A stretch of DNA of 64,000 nt from Mesostigma viride. Lineage: Eukaryota; Streptophyta; Mesostigmatophyceae; Mesostigmatales; Mesostigmataceae. Positions within the stretch are counted from its first letter, which is position 1. Each line of letters begins with the position of its first letter. Positions 1 through 12,400 of this stretch are shown in pieces. The stretch lies in the NCBI GenBank assembly GCA_009746045.1, contig RPFO01000213.1:6590109-6654108 (forward strand), in the 5' to 3' direction. The notes beneath the pieces were generated by a model. The model made no database searches and was not told the origin of the DNA. It saw nothing but the letters and a program-made list of their open reading frames with translations. The translations under genes and the position numbers were made by a program.

Positions 1-420
1 GTTCAAGTCCTCAACAGCAAGCATTCTTACCCACCCACCATCACCACCATGACCTCAGGATGGGCATTTTCCCAGCCAAAGCAGTATGATGAACTTGGAG
101 GGGACCAGAACGAGCGGGCCCTGCCCCCAAATGCTTCAATCTCATGACAAGACAACCCTCGCGTAAACCACACCCTGCCCTATTCACGCATCTTGTAAAA
201 ATTGGCGTCAACCCTCGCTTAAGGTGGTTTGGGGGGGGGCAACCCGCCTTATGCACAGCCCTTCCCCCTTCCCTCTCTCTCCTCCCCCCCTTCCTTTGCG
301 AACTTCCCTCCCTTCCCTAACCCCAGTATCACTCTCCACACATGCCCACCTCGGGGCAGCCCCCCCCACCTCACGGGGAGCGCTCCACCCCCCCTCCCCC
401 CCTCTCCCCACACTGCTTAC
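1..420. other. ABCA intron sequence at window edge
   Basis: The exon ending at 421 is followed in gene direction by a good donor (AAG|GTAAGC), so bases 1-420 should be intron. The stretch is C-rich and low complexity. No further ABCA exon was recognised in it. Confidence 0.5.
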
Positions 421-3400
421 CTTGCGGATGGCGCTCGGCCACGGCCATTGCCACGCAGCTGGTGGGTACTGCCAGCAGGCTCACGGTCAGCAAGTAGGCC
501 ATGAGCAGGCCCCAGGCGTCGAGCAGTGCGCCGTCGTGGACCAGGGGGTGCACGCGCAAGGTGACGGATGAAAGTGGTGAATCTGCTGTGGCTGCCGTTG
601 CTCCTGCTTGCATCCCCCCTGCGTTGCCTGCCCCGCGATTTCTGCCGGTGGTACCGTTCCCGCCCTCCCTCCCCCTGGCCTCCATGATGCTAGCGACCGC
701 GTGGCCCGCCAGCGCACTCTGCACACTGGCCACCAGCATGGGCAGCTGGTGGACCGCCAGCGGATGATACGACACCGTCACCGTGGCCGGGGCACCCGGT
801 TGGGAGGCGGCCGCGGCGGCATCGGCGGCGGCGGTAGATCCCGTAGGGGCAGGGGACCATGCCGCAGGAGGGGGGGGCGGTTGCGGTGACGGAAGTAGCT
901 CGTGCACACGGACCATGGCCGAGGGGGCTGCGCAGGGGGGGAGGGGAAGTGGGCCAGAGGGGCCGAGGGGCGGAGGGGCCGTGGGGCCAAGAGGCAGAGG
1001 CATGGAAGGGTGGGGTCTCATCAGGCATGAGCCGCAGAAAGCGGGAGAACGAGGTTCAAAATACGTGTAAGGGGAAGAAGAGAGGCGTTGGCCCAGAACG
1101 CAACAAGGAGCCCCAACCATGGGACGGGAGGGCTGCCTTGAGATGGGGAGGGCTTGTCCCGAGGCCTAAAGGCGAGGTGTGATGTGGGACGCAGCGCCAC
1201 GCCGGCTTGAGGACGCCACAGGATGGTTTATACTGGTGACGCCACAGGATGGTTTATCAAGGAGACAACCAGCGCAGGCCAGAAATTGGGAGAATCCGGA
1301 CCATGGTAGCTCGAGCCTGCCATTATCTTGTCCGCGTGTTTGAGTCGTTCAGGATGATGAAGATGTATGGTGATGGAAATGTGTATCCTTGTGCATTGAA
1401 ATTATGGCTGGCTTACGTGTAGAGCGACTAGATGACCTAGACGGTGGGGCCGGAAACAGCATGCTTGATCAGGGCGTGTGTTTCGTGTTTCGAGTTTCTA
1501 CTGGTAAGCACACAATCATGAACAACACAACATGTAAAGATGACATCACGATCTGGCGGGATGACCCTAGAGAAGGATCGTGGTGGGAGCACCACACAAG
1601 CAGCCGTGGGTAAGTCGCACAATGGCAAACCTATGAGAGAAAATTATCATGGCCAAGCCGAGATATGCAATGGCGGGAAAACACTGGCCGCACAGCGGAT
1701 GCGCATCAACTTAACAATGCTGGGCAAGCAACGGGGGGGGGACGATGTGATGGGCGATACAACGGCCGGGCAAGATATGGGGCCTGGCAAGCAACCAGTG
1801 CTGGCAACAAAGGGGCATCGCTGTCTACCAGGAGAAAAAAAAAATGACCATGCTCCGCGCGAGCAGGCAGTTTCCCCCACCTGTGCCGCTATTGCCCACA
1901 CAACATGCATAGATGACACAAGGATGTACACTGATGAACACACATGAACAGTGCCCTCACCTGTGCCACTGCTGCCGGGGACCGTCCACTCGCGCTGGGC
2001 CAGGTAGGGGCCGACGCGACCCAGTGCCGAGCTGACTTGGGCTGACAACCAGGATATGGCGGGGCCATCCCAGCCCGACTCAGCCCCACAGGGCGACAGC
2101 TGCTGCTGCCGCCGCCACACTCCCCCCGAGCCACCACCACTGACATCCGGATTACTGAAGTCATTATTAACATTGTTATTACTATTGCTTCCGTTACTGC
2201 CCACCAAGCACCCGAGCGCGAACGTGAGCGGGCGCGCCGGCCCAGATGCCAGAAGCGGGTCGCGCAGGGTCAGCGCGGGCTGACTGCTGGCGCGCGACAC
2301 AAACCCGGCCTGCGCGCACAGCAGCAGCAGCACCAGCAGCAGCGGCAGGCCCACCGTGCCGGCGACCAGAGGCGGGCTGCGCCAGTAGAGCTTGAAGCGA
2401 AGCACCGTCAGTGGGAGCAGCTGCGCGTGCCAGGAGACCTCGCCGGCCGCCCTGGCAGGGTGGCGCAGGGGGGGCGGGGGGGGCGCCGCGGCGGGGCGCG
2501 ACCCGTGAGGGGATATCCACGCGTTGGCGGCATGGCCCCCCTCATCCCGTCCCATGTCACCTCGCGAGTCCATTCCCGTAAGCTGTGCGCCCAGTCCCCC
2601 GAGATGTGCCATCCCTTGCATGCCTTCCAGCTTGGATGCTGCTTCCCCTGCCCCCCCCGAAACTCCTGCCCCCCCCCCTGCACGGCCCACCTCACTGACA
2701 CCACCCATGTCATGCACGTCACGCACAGCACTGTCACCATCACCATCATCATCGGGGTCAAGTGGGTCAACTTGACCCGCGGGGCTGGATGAGGGCAGTG
2801 GCCGCTCAAACGAAAAGGGCTCCGCGCCGGCCTCCCCGAGGTCTCCCAGCGCCCACGCAGCGGGAGTGGCCCCGCTGCCGGCCCGCTCGGCCCCGCCCTG
2901 GGACCCTGCGTCGCCGACCGCATCGTCGCCCTGCAGGGTCACGAGCACGTCCTCCAGGGACGTGGCTTGCAGCGCCACCTGGCGGAAGCGGAGGAGGGGG
3001 GCGGGCGGGCGGGTGGGAGTTAGTGAGTGACATGTGCGGCAGCGAGCATTGATACAGTTTCAAGGCAACGCACCCTCCACACCAAGGCAAAAAGATGCAC
3101 GACAGAACAGTGCGATACACTAGTACACAGCAGTATATATACTTGTAAAGCAGTATATGTATTTGTAAAAAAGTGCAACAACGGCTTCTGCATGTGATTG
3201 AGACCCTGTAAATTTGGTGTGGTCGCAGCCACCTGCTTCTTATCAATTTGGTGCACCGACAGACACCCATCACACAAGGAAGCGGATGGCAGCATGATTG
3301 TACGGATGGCAGCATGATTGTACGGATGGCAGCATGATTGTGCGTATGGCAGCATGTTTGTGCGTATGACGGCATGATTGTGCGTTTGGCAGCATGAATG

Positions 3401-6400
3401 TGCGTATGACAGCATGATTGTGCGGATGGCAGCAATCATTATGCACAGCGCGTCGCATGACCATCACTAGTGACCATTACTATGACAGACATTCCCCGTC
3501 CCGACACAGAAAAACGAAGCCAAATGAAGACCTGTGCGGCACCAGGAAGCCATCGCACATCGCACATGCACAGACGAAGAGAGGACAACACGAAGAGACA
3601 TCATGAAAAGGCATATATAAAAATTGGCGCACCTCGCCAACCCCCAAGCTGAAGCGGGCCTCATCCAGCGCCAGCAGAACCGCCTCCATGGCGGACTCGG
3701 CGCCAAGTGGCAGCTTCACGATTGCCTCCGCCACCTCGTTGGCGCTGCCTGTGTCGCCGCCGCCGGCCGTGCCCACTGTCTTGCCGTACTGGGCCGCGGG
3801 CATGACCGCCTGTTGGGTACAAGTGCAGTAACAAACGCAGGACTACCAGTTAGCAAATACGTTGCAGAGGTACAGTAACAAAAGCATGATTGCCAGTAGC
3901 AAACGCAAGATTACCTGTTAGCGAACTTGTCGCACAGGTACAGTAACACACGCATGATTGCCAGTAGCAAGCGCAAGATTACCTGTTCGTTGATATGGTG
4001 CTTGAGCATCACCTCGACCCAGGCATGACCGACTGGTGTGTGCAGGTGCAGGGGACACACCAGATAACAACCATCTACTTGATTGAACCAGACTGGGCCG
4101 CAGGCACGTCCGCCTGGTGTGCACAGATCAAGGAATAACAGTAGTTAGGCAACTTGTGTCCACTGAGCCAGACTGGTCCGCGGGCCTTGCGCCTGCACAT
4201 ACCGCGAGACTACAAACAACTAGTAACTAAATTGGTCCTTGATTTGCTTAGTAGCGATACCATACTTTGGCCACAGGCATGACTGCCTGCCACAAGCAGA
4301 TACAGAAATGGCAACGCGGTCGCCGTTAAAAGGAAAATATCGATCTGATTATACCATATTACCAAACAAACGATCACCAGCCTGTGGGCATAGGCGCGTG
4401 GGCCAGGGAAAGACACACACAAGATTCGTAACAGTTGTTCTTATAGTTTTAACAGTGGGGCCGGGCATGCATGCTAGCATAAATACGAAATCATAAATAG
4501 CACGTCCTAACACAACTAGAACACCAGATGGATAACAAACCATATGGAGCACGTCCTAACACAGCTAGCACACGGGCTGCAATAAAAACAGACCGAGCAG
4601 CCATTCTTTTTCTAGGGCCGTCTGTGGTTCAAGAGGGTGACTCTTGCTTCACGCAAGAAAAACTAGAGCCAACAAGGGGGAGAAAGGACAAGAAGGGGTG
4701 CTACTTTTCCCCCGAGGGGCGGGAGAAACGAAGGAGGGAAGGGGCACCAACCAGATACCGGGACGAGACAGGAACGCGCACCGGCTGGGTCGGCATGGCG
4801 AAAAACCGGCGGACGGGGATGGGGTCGGCCAGAATCAAGGATATACATATCTACCTGGATGAGGGAGAGCGTGGAAGCTGGGTCAAAATGATAAAAAAAG
4901 CTATACCTTCAGAATAGGGGGGAATGGTGTACCTTCGGAAATAGGAGGGAATGGCAAACATTCAGAAACAGGAGGGATTTATTAGGGAATGGTATACCTT
5001 CAGAGATAGGAGGGCATGACATACCTTCAGAAATAGGAGGGAATCAGGTGGCCCAGAAACAAGCCTATGTAAGAGCTAAGGGAGAACGTGGTGGTCGGGT
5101 CCAACCGGTCAATGGCATGCCTCAAGAAGTACTTGGGTGGGATTCGTGGGGTGGGGAACGAACAGACATGTACCTGAATGAGGGAGAACGTGGTGGTCGG
5201 GTCCAACCGGTAAATGGCATGCCTCAAGAAGTACTTGGGTGGGATTCGTGGGGTAGGGAACGAACAGACATGTACCTGAATGAGGGAGAGCGTGGCGGCC
5301 GGGTCAAAGTGCGGCAGCTTGGACAGGTACAGCTGGTAGCCCAGGCCGAAACGGGCCTTGAGGAACTCGGGCGTGCCCACGCACTGCAGCGTGCCGCGCG
5401 ACAGGATCGCCATGCGGCCCGCGCGCGCCTCCACCTCGTCGAGCGCATCGCTGGAGAAGACCACCGTGCGGCCCGCGGCGCAGCGTGCTTCTAGTGCGCG
5501 CCACGCGAGCGCGCGCGTGTCGTCGTCCAGGTGGGCTGTCGGCTGGTCAAGCACGATAAGCTGGCGCGGCGGGAGATGTGGACAGGGAAACGGGAAAGTC
5601 ATTCATTCACGCGCCTCCATTCGGAGAGTCACAGGGTACCAAGGTTAGAGTCGGTAACTTTCATCCCCTGACGCGGGAAAAGGTCGTGGGTTCACCGATA
5701 TCCGAGGTGGATGTAAGCACCAGATCATACCCCGTGATGAGCTGGCGCGATGGGAGAAGAGGGAAAGGAGGGGTAAAGGAGGGGTAAAGGAGGGGTAAAG
5801 GAGGGGTAAAGGAGGGGTAAAGGAGGGGTAAAGGAGGGGTAAAGGAGGGGTAAAGGAGGGGTAAAGGAGGGGTAAAGGAGGGGTAAAGGAGGGGTAAAAG
5901 AGGCGTAAAGGAGGGGTGAAGGAGGGGTAAAGGAGGGGCTACGGTTATCAACATGATGAAGGAGGAGTCAAGAGCTTATTGTGTTGACGAGAGAGAGGTA
6001 AGAAGTTGGTTGGTCCAGCACGATGCGCTGGCGCGGTTTGACAGGTGTAACTCAAGGCAAGGGAGAAGTTGTACACCGGAAGATGGACAGATACTAGAGG
6101 TGGAGATGGCACTGGCTGGCCCAGCGCGCTGAGCTGGCGCGATTTAATGCGCATGTTTGTCTACAAGTCCAGGGGAGTTGTCGACAAGTTTAATGGCTAC
6201 ACTTAAAGCAATGTTTATTGTAGTAGTAGATAGGCACATCTACGTGATGGGAGGGGAGTACAGGTACACGGGTTGTCCAGGAGGAAGAGTCGGCGGGCGC
6301 ACGATTGGGGTATGAAAAAGTGAGAGCATGAAAGAAAAGGGATGCTAGTTTGTTAAGATTAGGGCTGGAGATAGACAAAGGGATGGAAAGGACAGCAGGC

Positions 6401-9400
6401 AAGCTTAGGGGCGTGTGAAGCGGGCATGCGTTGAGCGCACGTGCAAAACTAACCACCCTTCGAAGGGCAGGTAGGCATTTTTAGCTTGGCCTGCCCAAGG
6501 AGCTGGCAGATTTCGAAGGTGCCAACACACGCTCACATCCTGACGACCCCAGCATCTGCGCATTGATCCCTGCCACCCCAGCACCCGCATCCTGACCACC
6601 CCCACATTGACTGCGGCCACCCCAGCACCTGCACGATTGTCCGTGGCCACCGCAGCACCTGCACATTGTCCCTGGCCACTGCAACACCACAAAGTATACT
6701 CTAAACCCTAAACCCTTAACTCTCAATCCTAAACTCTAAACCCTAAACCCTAAACCGCCTCATTGACCCCCGGCCGCACCCGCACCCACCTGGGGGTCCC
6801 CCACCAGACACAGCGCGAGCGAGAGCAGCCTCCTCTCCTTTGCCGATATGTGGCCGGGCATCTTGTCCGCATGCTCCGTGAGGCCCAGCTCCTCCAGTAT
6901 GGCGATCGCCATGTCCCTGGGGGTGCCCCGCCCGCACGGGAGCACTTCGCTAATTGCTGGCAGCCCAGCTGCGCACGCTGGCCCGCCCTGGCTACAAGCA
7001 TCCCCACCACGATGGTCGTTGTCCCCACGGGCGGTCTCGGTATGTGTATCGGTGGGCGGGGGGCGGCGGGCGGGGGGAAGCGTCTTGGGGTCCCGAGCGC
7101 CCTTGATGCGTGCGAAGAACTCGAGCTGCTCCATCAAGGTGAGGCCGCCCAGGCAGATGTTGGCGTCGGGGCACACGCCGAGGCCGCCGTAGTCGGCACG
7201 GTGGCCTGGGAGGTTATGGGTATGGGCATGTGTGGCACCAAGACGTAGTCATAGGTAGCTGCCGGTTACCGATAAAGCCTCATGAGTAGGCACCATGATT
7301 ACTACGAATATACCCTGCCAGCACGGTGACATGTCGGGGATACATGTGGCGATGAGGAGCTTAGTTGTTTGATGACTACTATATAGCACATGCTCCTTTG
7401 AGAGGTCATGGGCCATGAAGGAGATTGCGTCCCATCATCCAAACAGGCTCTAACTACAAAGTGTGTGGTACAAATAGTACCACGCAATGGGATACATAGG
7501 ACCAGGTTACTGCGCAATAATATGGGCAACACTGTGGGCAACAACATGGGCAGTATTACGGGAAATCATATGGGCAGTAAAACGGGCAATAATATGGGCA
7601 ATAATATGGGCAATCATATGGGCAATCATATGGACTAGATGGTGCCTAGGTATGGGCTGCATACTGACCGTGTCATGCCAGCAGGGACCATCCTCCCCTG
7701 ACAGGGCACACATGATGGTTTTCGTGAGACCCTGGACTGGGTCTGTCAAGAACAGTTAACGCCTACAACATCACACAAGGGTACAAGTCCCTTGGCCGCG
7801 CCATCTGATGATGCGTTATCGAGCACAGCAGGTAGACAACCAGGCACATTTGTAAGGCATCTCAAGAGTGGTCGGTCAGGCTGACAGGGTGCCCCGATAT
7901 TACAATCGCCCCTACCTTCCCCCCTAAATTACTATACACCCCGTCTGTCCACGAAACAGTAATTACTGCAATACTACGATCGACACAAGCAACTACTATT
8001 TTTCTTGTTATGCTCCCCGCTCCCCATTACTGCATGCCCCATGACCTTCCACACATCTCCCTGTTATAACATCTTTACAATCGCGTGGTCACGTGGGTGC
8101 GTTCACGAAAACAATGCTTACAGCTGACCCACGTGGTACAGTACGCATCTATAGACCGGTATTTTGCTTTATGCCGCTACCATACAAGTATCACATGCAT
8201 CCGCTCTCCTAATGGTTTCATACACCATTGGCCTAAAGCTTTCGAGGCAGATATTCAGCATATCCAATTCTTGCATATGAAGTTCATGTATTCGTTTATA
8301 TTATTTGTCTAAATTCGTCCGCATCGCACGCACCTGTCCTCCTGGCTGCATCCCCATCGCCCGGCACCCCCGTCGCGCCCGCCCCACTAGCATCCGCCAC
8401 CGGTGCCGACCCATACACGGAGACCACCCCCGCGGTGGGCGCGGCCACGCCGGCGATCACCTGCAGCAGCGAGCTCTTGCCGCCGCCCGCCTGGCCACAG
8501 ACGGCAAACGCCTCGCCCTCGTAAATCGTCAAGTCCACCGAGCGGAGCGGTGCCTCCCGTCCTGTGCCGGCCACATCCTCCTCCATCGCGGCCTCGTCCC
8601 CGTCATGGCTGGTATACCCCCCAATCGAAGGCCCCGTGCCTCCATAGCCCCCAATCGAAGGGCCTTGGCCGCCTAACCCTGCCTCGGGGCTACCAGCAAA
8701 CGGCCCCGTGCGTCCAATGTGCTCACCAACAAACGACCCTGGGCCTCTCGATTCCGCGCCAGCTCGCCCTCGTGCGGCAGCTTGGCTACCGCGGAAGGGG
8801 TAGCCAGGACGCCCAAAGGGGACGCTGCTGTGGTGGCCGGGGGGGGGCTCGCTGAGCGATCTCCAGGGCAGCAGCCGCACCCACCAGGGCGTGCGCGCGG
8901 GACTGGCCTTGCACACGCCGAGCAGGTGCACACAGGGACGCGACGCGAGGCCCTCTGGGACCGGCTCGATGACACCTGGCCCAGACGCGCCACTGATGGG
9001 AGGGTGGACCGGGTGGTAAGGGGGGGGGGGGAGGAAGGGGGGGGGGGGTCAGGTGAGAAGGGTGGTAGGATGGTAGGATGGTAGGATGGTAGGATGGTAG
9101 GATGGTAGGATGGTAGGATGGTAGGATGGTAGGATGGTAGGATGGTAGGATGGTAGGATGGTAGGATGGTAGGATGGTAGGATGGTAGGATGGTAGGGTG
9201 GTAGGGTGGTAGGATGGTAGGATGGTAGGATGGTAGGATGGTAGGATGGTAGGATGGTAGGATGGTAGGATGGTAGGATGGTAGGATGGTAGGATGGTAG
9301 GATGGTAGGATGGTAGGATGGTAGGATGGTAGGATGGTAGGATGGTAGGATGGTAGGATGGTAGGATGGTAGGATGGTAGGATGGTAGGATGGTAGGATG

Positions 9401-12400
9401 GTAGGATGGTAGGATGGTAGGATGGTAGGATGGTAGGATGGTAGGATGGTAGGATGGTAGGATGGTAGGATGGTAGGATGGTAGGATGGTAGGATGGTAG
9501 GATGGTAGGATGGTAGGATGGTAGGATGGTAGGATGGTAGGATGGTAGGATGGTAGGATGGTAGGATGGTAGGATGGTAGGATGGTAGGATGGTAGGATG
9601 GTAGGATGGTAGGATGGTAGGGTGGGGTGGGGTGAATTGGGATGGGGGGGGGGGAACCTTATCAGTACGGCACAACCTCAATTAGGCCCTAGCTCTTGCG
9701 GTATCAGCAAAAACGCGTTATTCCTGTATGGAGTTGATTGGTCGCAGCACTGCCGAGAAGACTAGCAGAGGAAGAGACTATGGGGACAGGACCCACCTTG
9801 CCACATCCCACCGCCTAATCCCCCCCCCCCTATTCTCCTCCCAACCCCCACCCAACTCCCCTAACACCCCCCAAATCCCACTACTCAGTCCCCCAATCCC
9901 CCAACCTTCCCCCCCAACCTTCCCCCCCAACTTCACCCAACCTCCCCCATCCCCCCCGCACCTGCCCCGCATGACGGATGCCCACGGTGCGGGCGCCTCC
10001 AGCTCCACCTCCTGCTCCTCCGACCGCGAGATCGACGACGGGAGGAGCGAGGGCGAGGCCGCGGCCGCACGGCGCTCCTGGGATCCCCACCCAAGCCAGA
10101 ACCCCACCCGATCGCGCAACCCCATCCCCGGTGTCCTCGCCAACGGCCCCGCTGCACGCCGCCGCCGCTGCTGCTGCTGATACGCCTGCCCTTGTCCCTG
10201 GCCTCCTCCCCCCGCCCACCCTGCGGGCGTCCAGTAGCGTGCCGAGAGGAAGAACAGCCACGACCGCTGCTTGGCGCCGCGCCCCTCGTGGGGCCACACG
10301 TTGTCCAGGTACCAGGCAGCAATGCCGTACAGGGCTGCGTCCAGCAGAAACATGAGGGCCAGGGACCCCAGGGTGACGCCGCGAAACCCGCTGCGTGCCG
10401 CCTCGGCCGCCTCCGACCAGAAGAAGAAGTCCTGGCGCACGTGAACCCTGGGGGACGGAAAAGAACTCACCCCCGCTTTGCCGGTGGCGTTGGTGTAGTT
10501 GGCGCCAAAGGGGAACAAGTGTCCCCCAAAGGCATCGACATCGTTGGAGAATGTCGGCATTGAGGGGTCGATCAAGGGCGACCCGTCGGGGGATGTCCCA
10601 GGCAGTCGGATGGGGCGCGTGAACATGTGGCCTAAGTGGAGGCCGTCGCCCATCGCCTCAGACTGCACGAGCAGGTCCATCGCAACGCCTGGCACTCGCG
10701 CACGGCACGGAAGGGCAGGGCAGGGCGGGGCGGGGCGGGGCGGGGCGGGGCGGGGCGGGGCGGGGCGGGGCGGGGCGGGGCGGGGCGGGGCGGGGCGGGG
10801 CGGGGCGGGGCGGGGCGGGCGGGGCGGGGCGGGGCGGGGCGGGCGGGGCGGGGCGGGGCGGGGCGGGGCGGGGCGGGGCGGGGCGGGGCGGGGCGGGGCG
10901 GGGCGGGGCGGGGCGGGGCGGGGCGGGGCGGGGCGGGGCGGGGCGGGGAAGGGCGGGGCGGGGCGGGCAGGGCGGGGCCGGGCAGGCAGGGCAGGGCAGG
11001 GCAGGGCAGGGCAGGGCAGGGCAGGGCAGGGCAGGGCAGGGCAGGGCAGGGCAGGGCAGGGCAGGGCAGGGCAGGGCAGGGCAGGGCAGGGCAGGGCAGG
11101 GCAGGGCAGGGCAGGGCAGGGCAGGGCAGGGCAGGGCAGGGCAGGGCAGGGCAGGGCAGGGCAGGGCAGGGCAGGGCAGGGCAGGGCAGGGCAGGGCAGG
11201 GCAGGGCAGGGCAGGGCAGGGCAGGGCAGGGCAGGGCAGGGCAGGGCGCATCAGGGCACATCATCGTGAAGCAGGACACGCAACAACGGTGAGAACTTTG
11301 GTGAGTTATGACATCACCATTCCTAGATAGCAGATGATAGCACACGGCTCAGCATGCCATATTCTGATCGCACCAGTAGGTGGCTCGGGTTTCACATCGC
11401 AGTTTCAACACTCCATTAGGTTTTACACGGCACTTCGAACATTTTTGTAGACTTTTGGTGTAACAACAGTCCATCCTTGCCCTTGCTTGCACACACGACA
11501 GCATGCCGTGCCATGTCCGTGGTGCAGTGACCACTTGCAGCAAACAACCCGGTCATGAAAATTTCATGGCATCACGCCATATTACGCCGCATGACGTCAC
11601 GTCACGCCACCACACGCGGCATGACTCCACATGACGCCAATCATGTAAGCAACCTGCCAAAACATGTGCAAGGTCATACATACTTAACATTTCATTTCTT
11701 CAAGTGGTGTGTGGCCTTTCTTACGGCAGGTAAGCGGCCTTCCCTGTAATTAGGTGGGCGGCCTTCCCTGTAACTAGGTGAGCGGCCTTCCCTATGGGCA
11801 GGCAAACAACCCATGCCCTGGGGGCTGGGACTAGACATGCCCATCAAGCACAGATCGTGTCTGCAAGCACGAGTACCTTCACACGTGTATCTTAAACACG
11901 TCTATCTTAAGCACGTAGTATTTTGAGCACGTTTATCTTAATCAAGTTTATCGTACGCATGTCTATTTGTGCTATAGCTCGCCGTCTACTTGTTGCGAAT
12001 AGCCTGGTCAACGACATGCGAGAGCGAGGGGGTATGCCATGAGCGACTCCACCACCGCCCTTTCATGGCGGTTCACTACAGCCCTTTCATGGAGGTTCTA
12101 GGTGGCTTTCCACCTCCACATTCGATGAGCCCCCGTTGCTGTGTAACCTAGCAAATACAGAGGCACACAACTGATTCTTTGAATAGGCAACATGCCTCAT
12201 TTCGTTACCAGCAAGACTTAATGTCATAACGTTGATGAATGCCCAGCATTCCTTGTCGCGGTATCCCACCACCCGGCGCACGACAGCCCACAAAAGGACC
12301 AAGAGGCCGATTAATAACATGAAGGAACAAGAGGCCAACGCACCAAACCCCACAGGCGAGTACGTCGCCAGCCAGAGCGTGAGCGGGGCCGCCGAGGGGG

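Noticed and set aside
9049..9681. 210-residue HPTILPSY ORF
   Set aside because: Produced by the 8-bp minisatellite inside an ABCA intron.
10448..10470. Possible 23-bp ABCA intron between GGGG|GTGAGT and CCCCCAG|GG
   Set aside because: Too short for a spliceosomal intron, and the frame is open and ABCA-like straight through, so I kept one exon 9962-10688.
10499..11345. GRAGQGRAG and ALPCP ORFs up to 256 residues
   Set aside because: Artefacts of the GGGGC/AGGGC arrays; the region is intronic.
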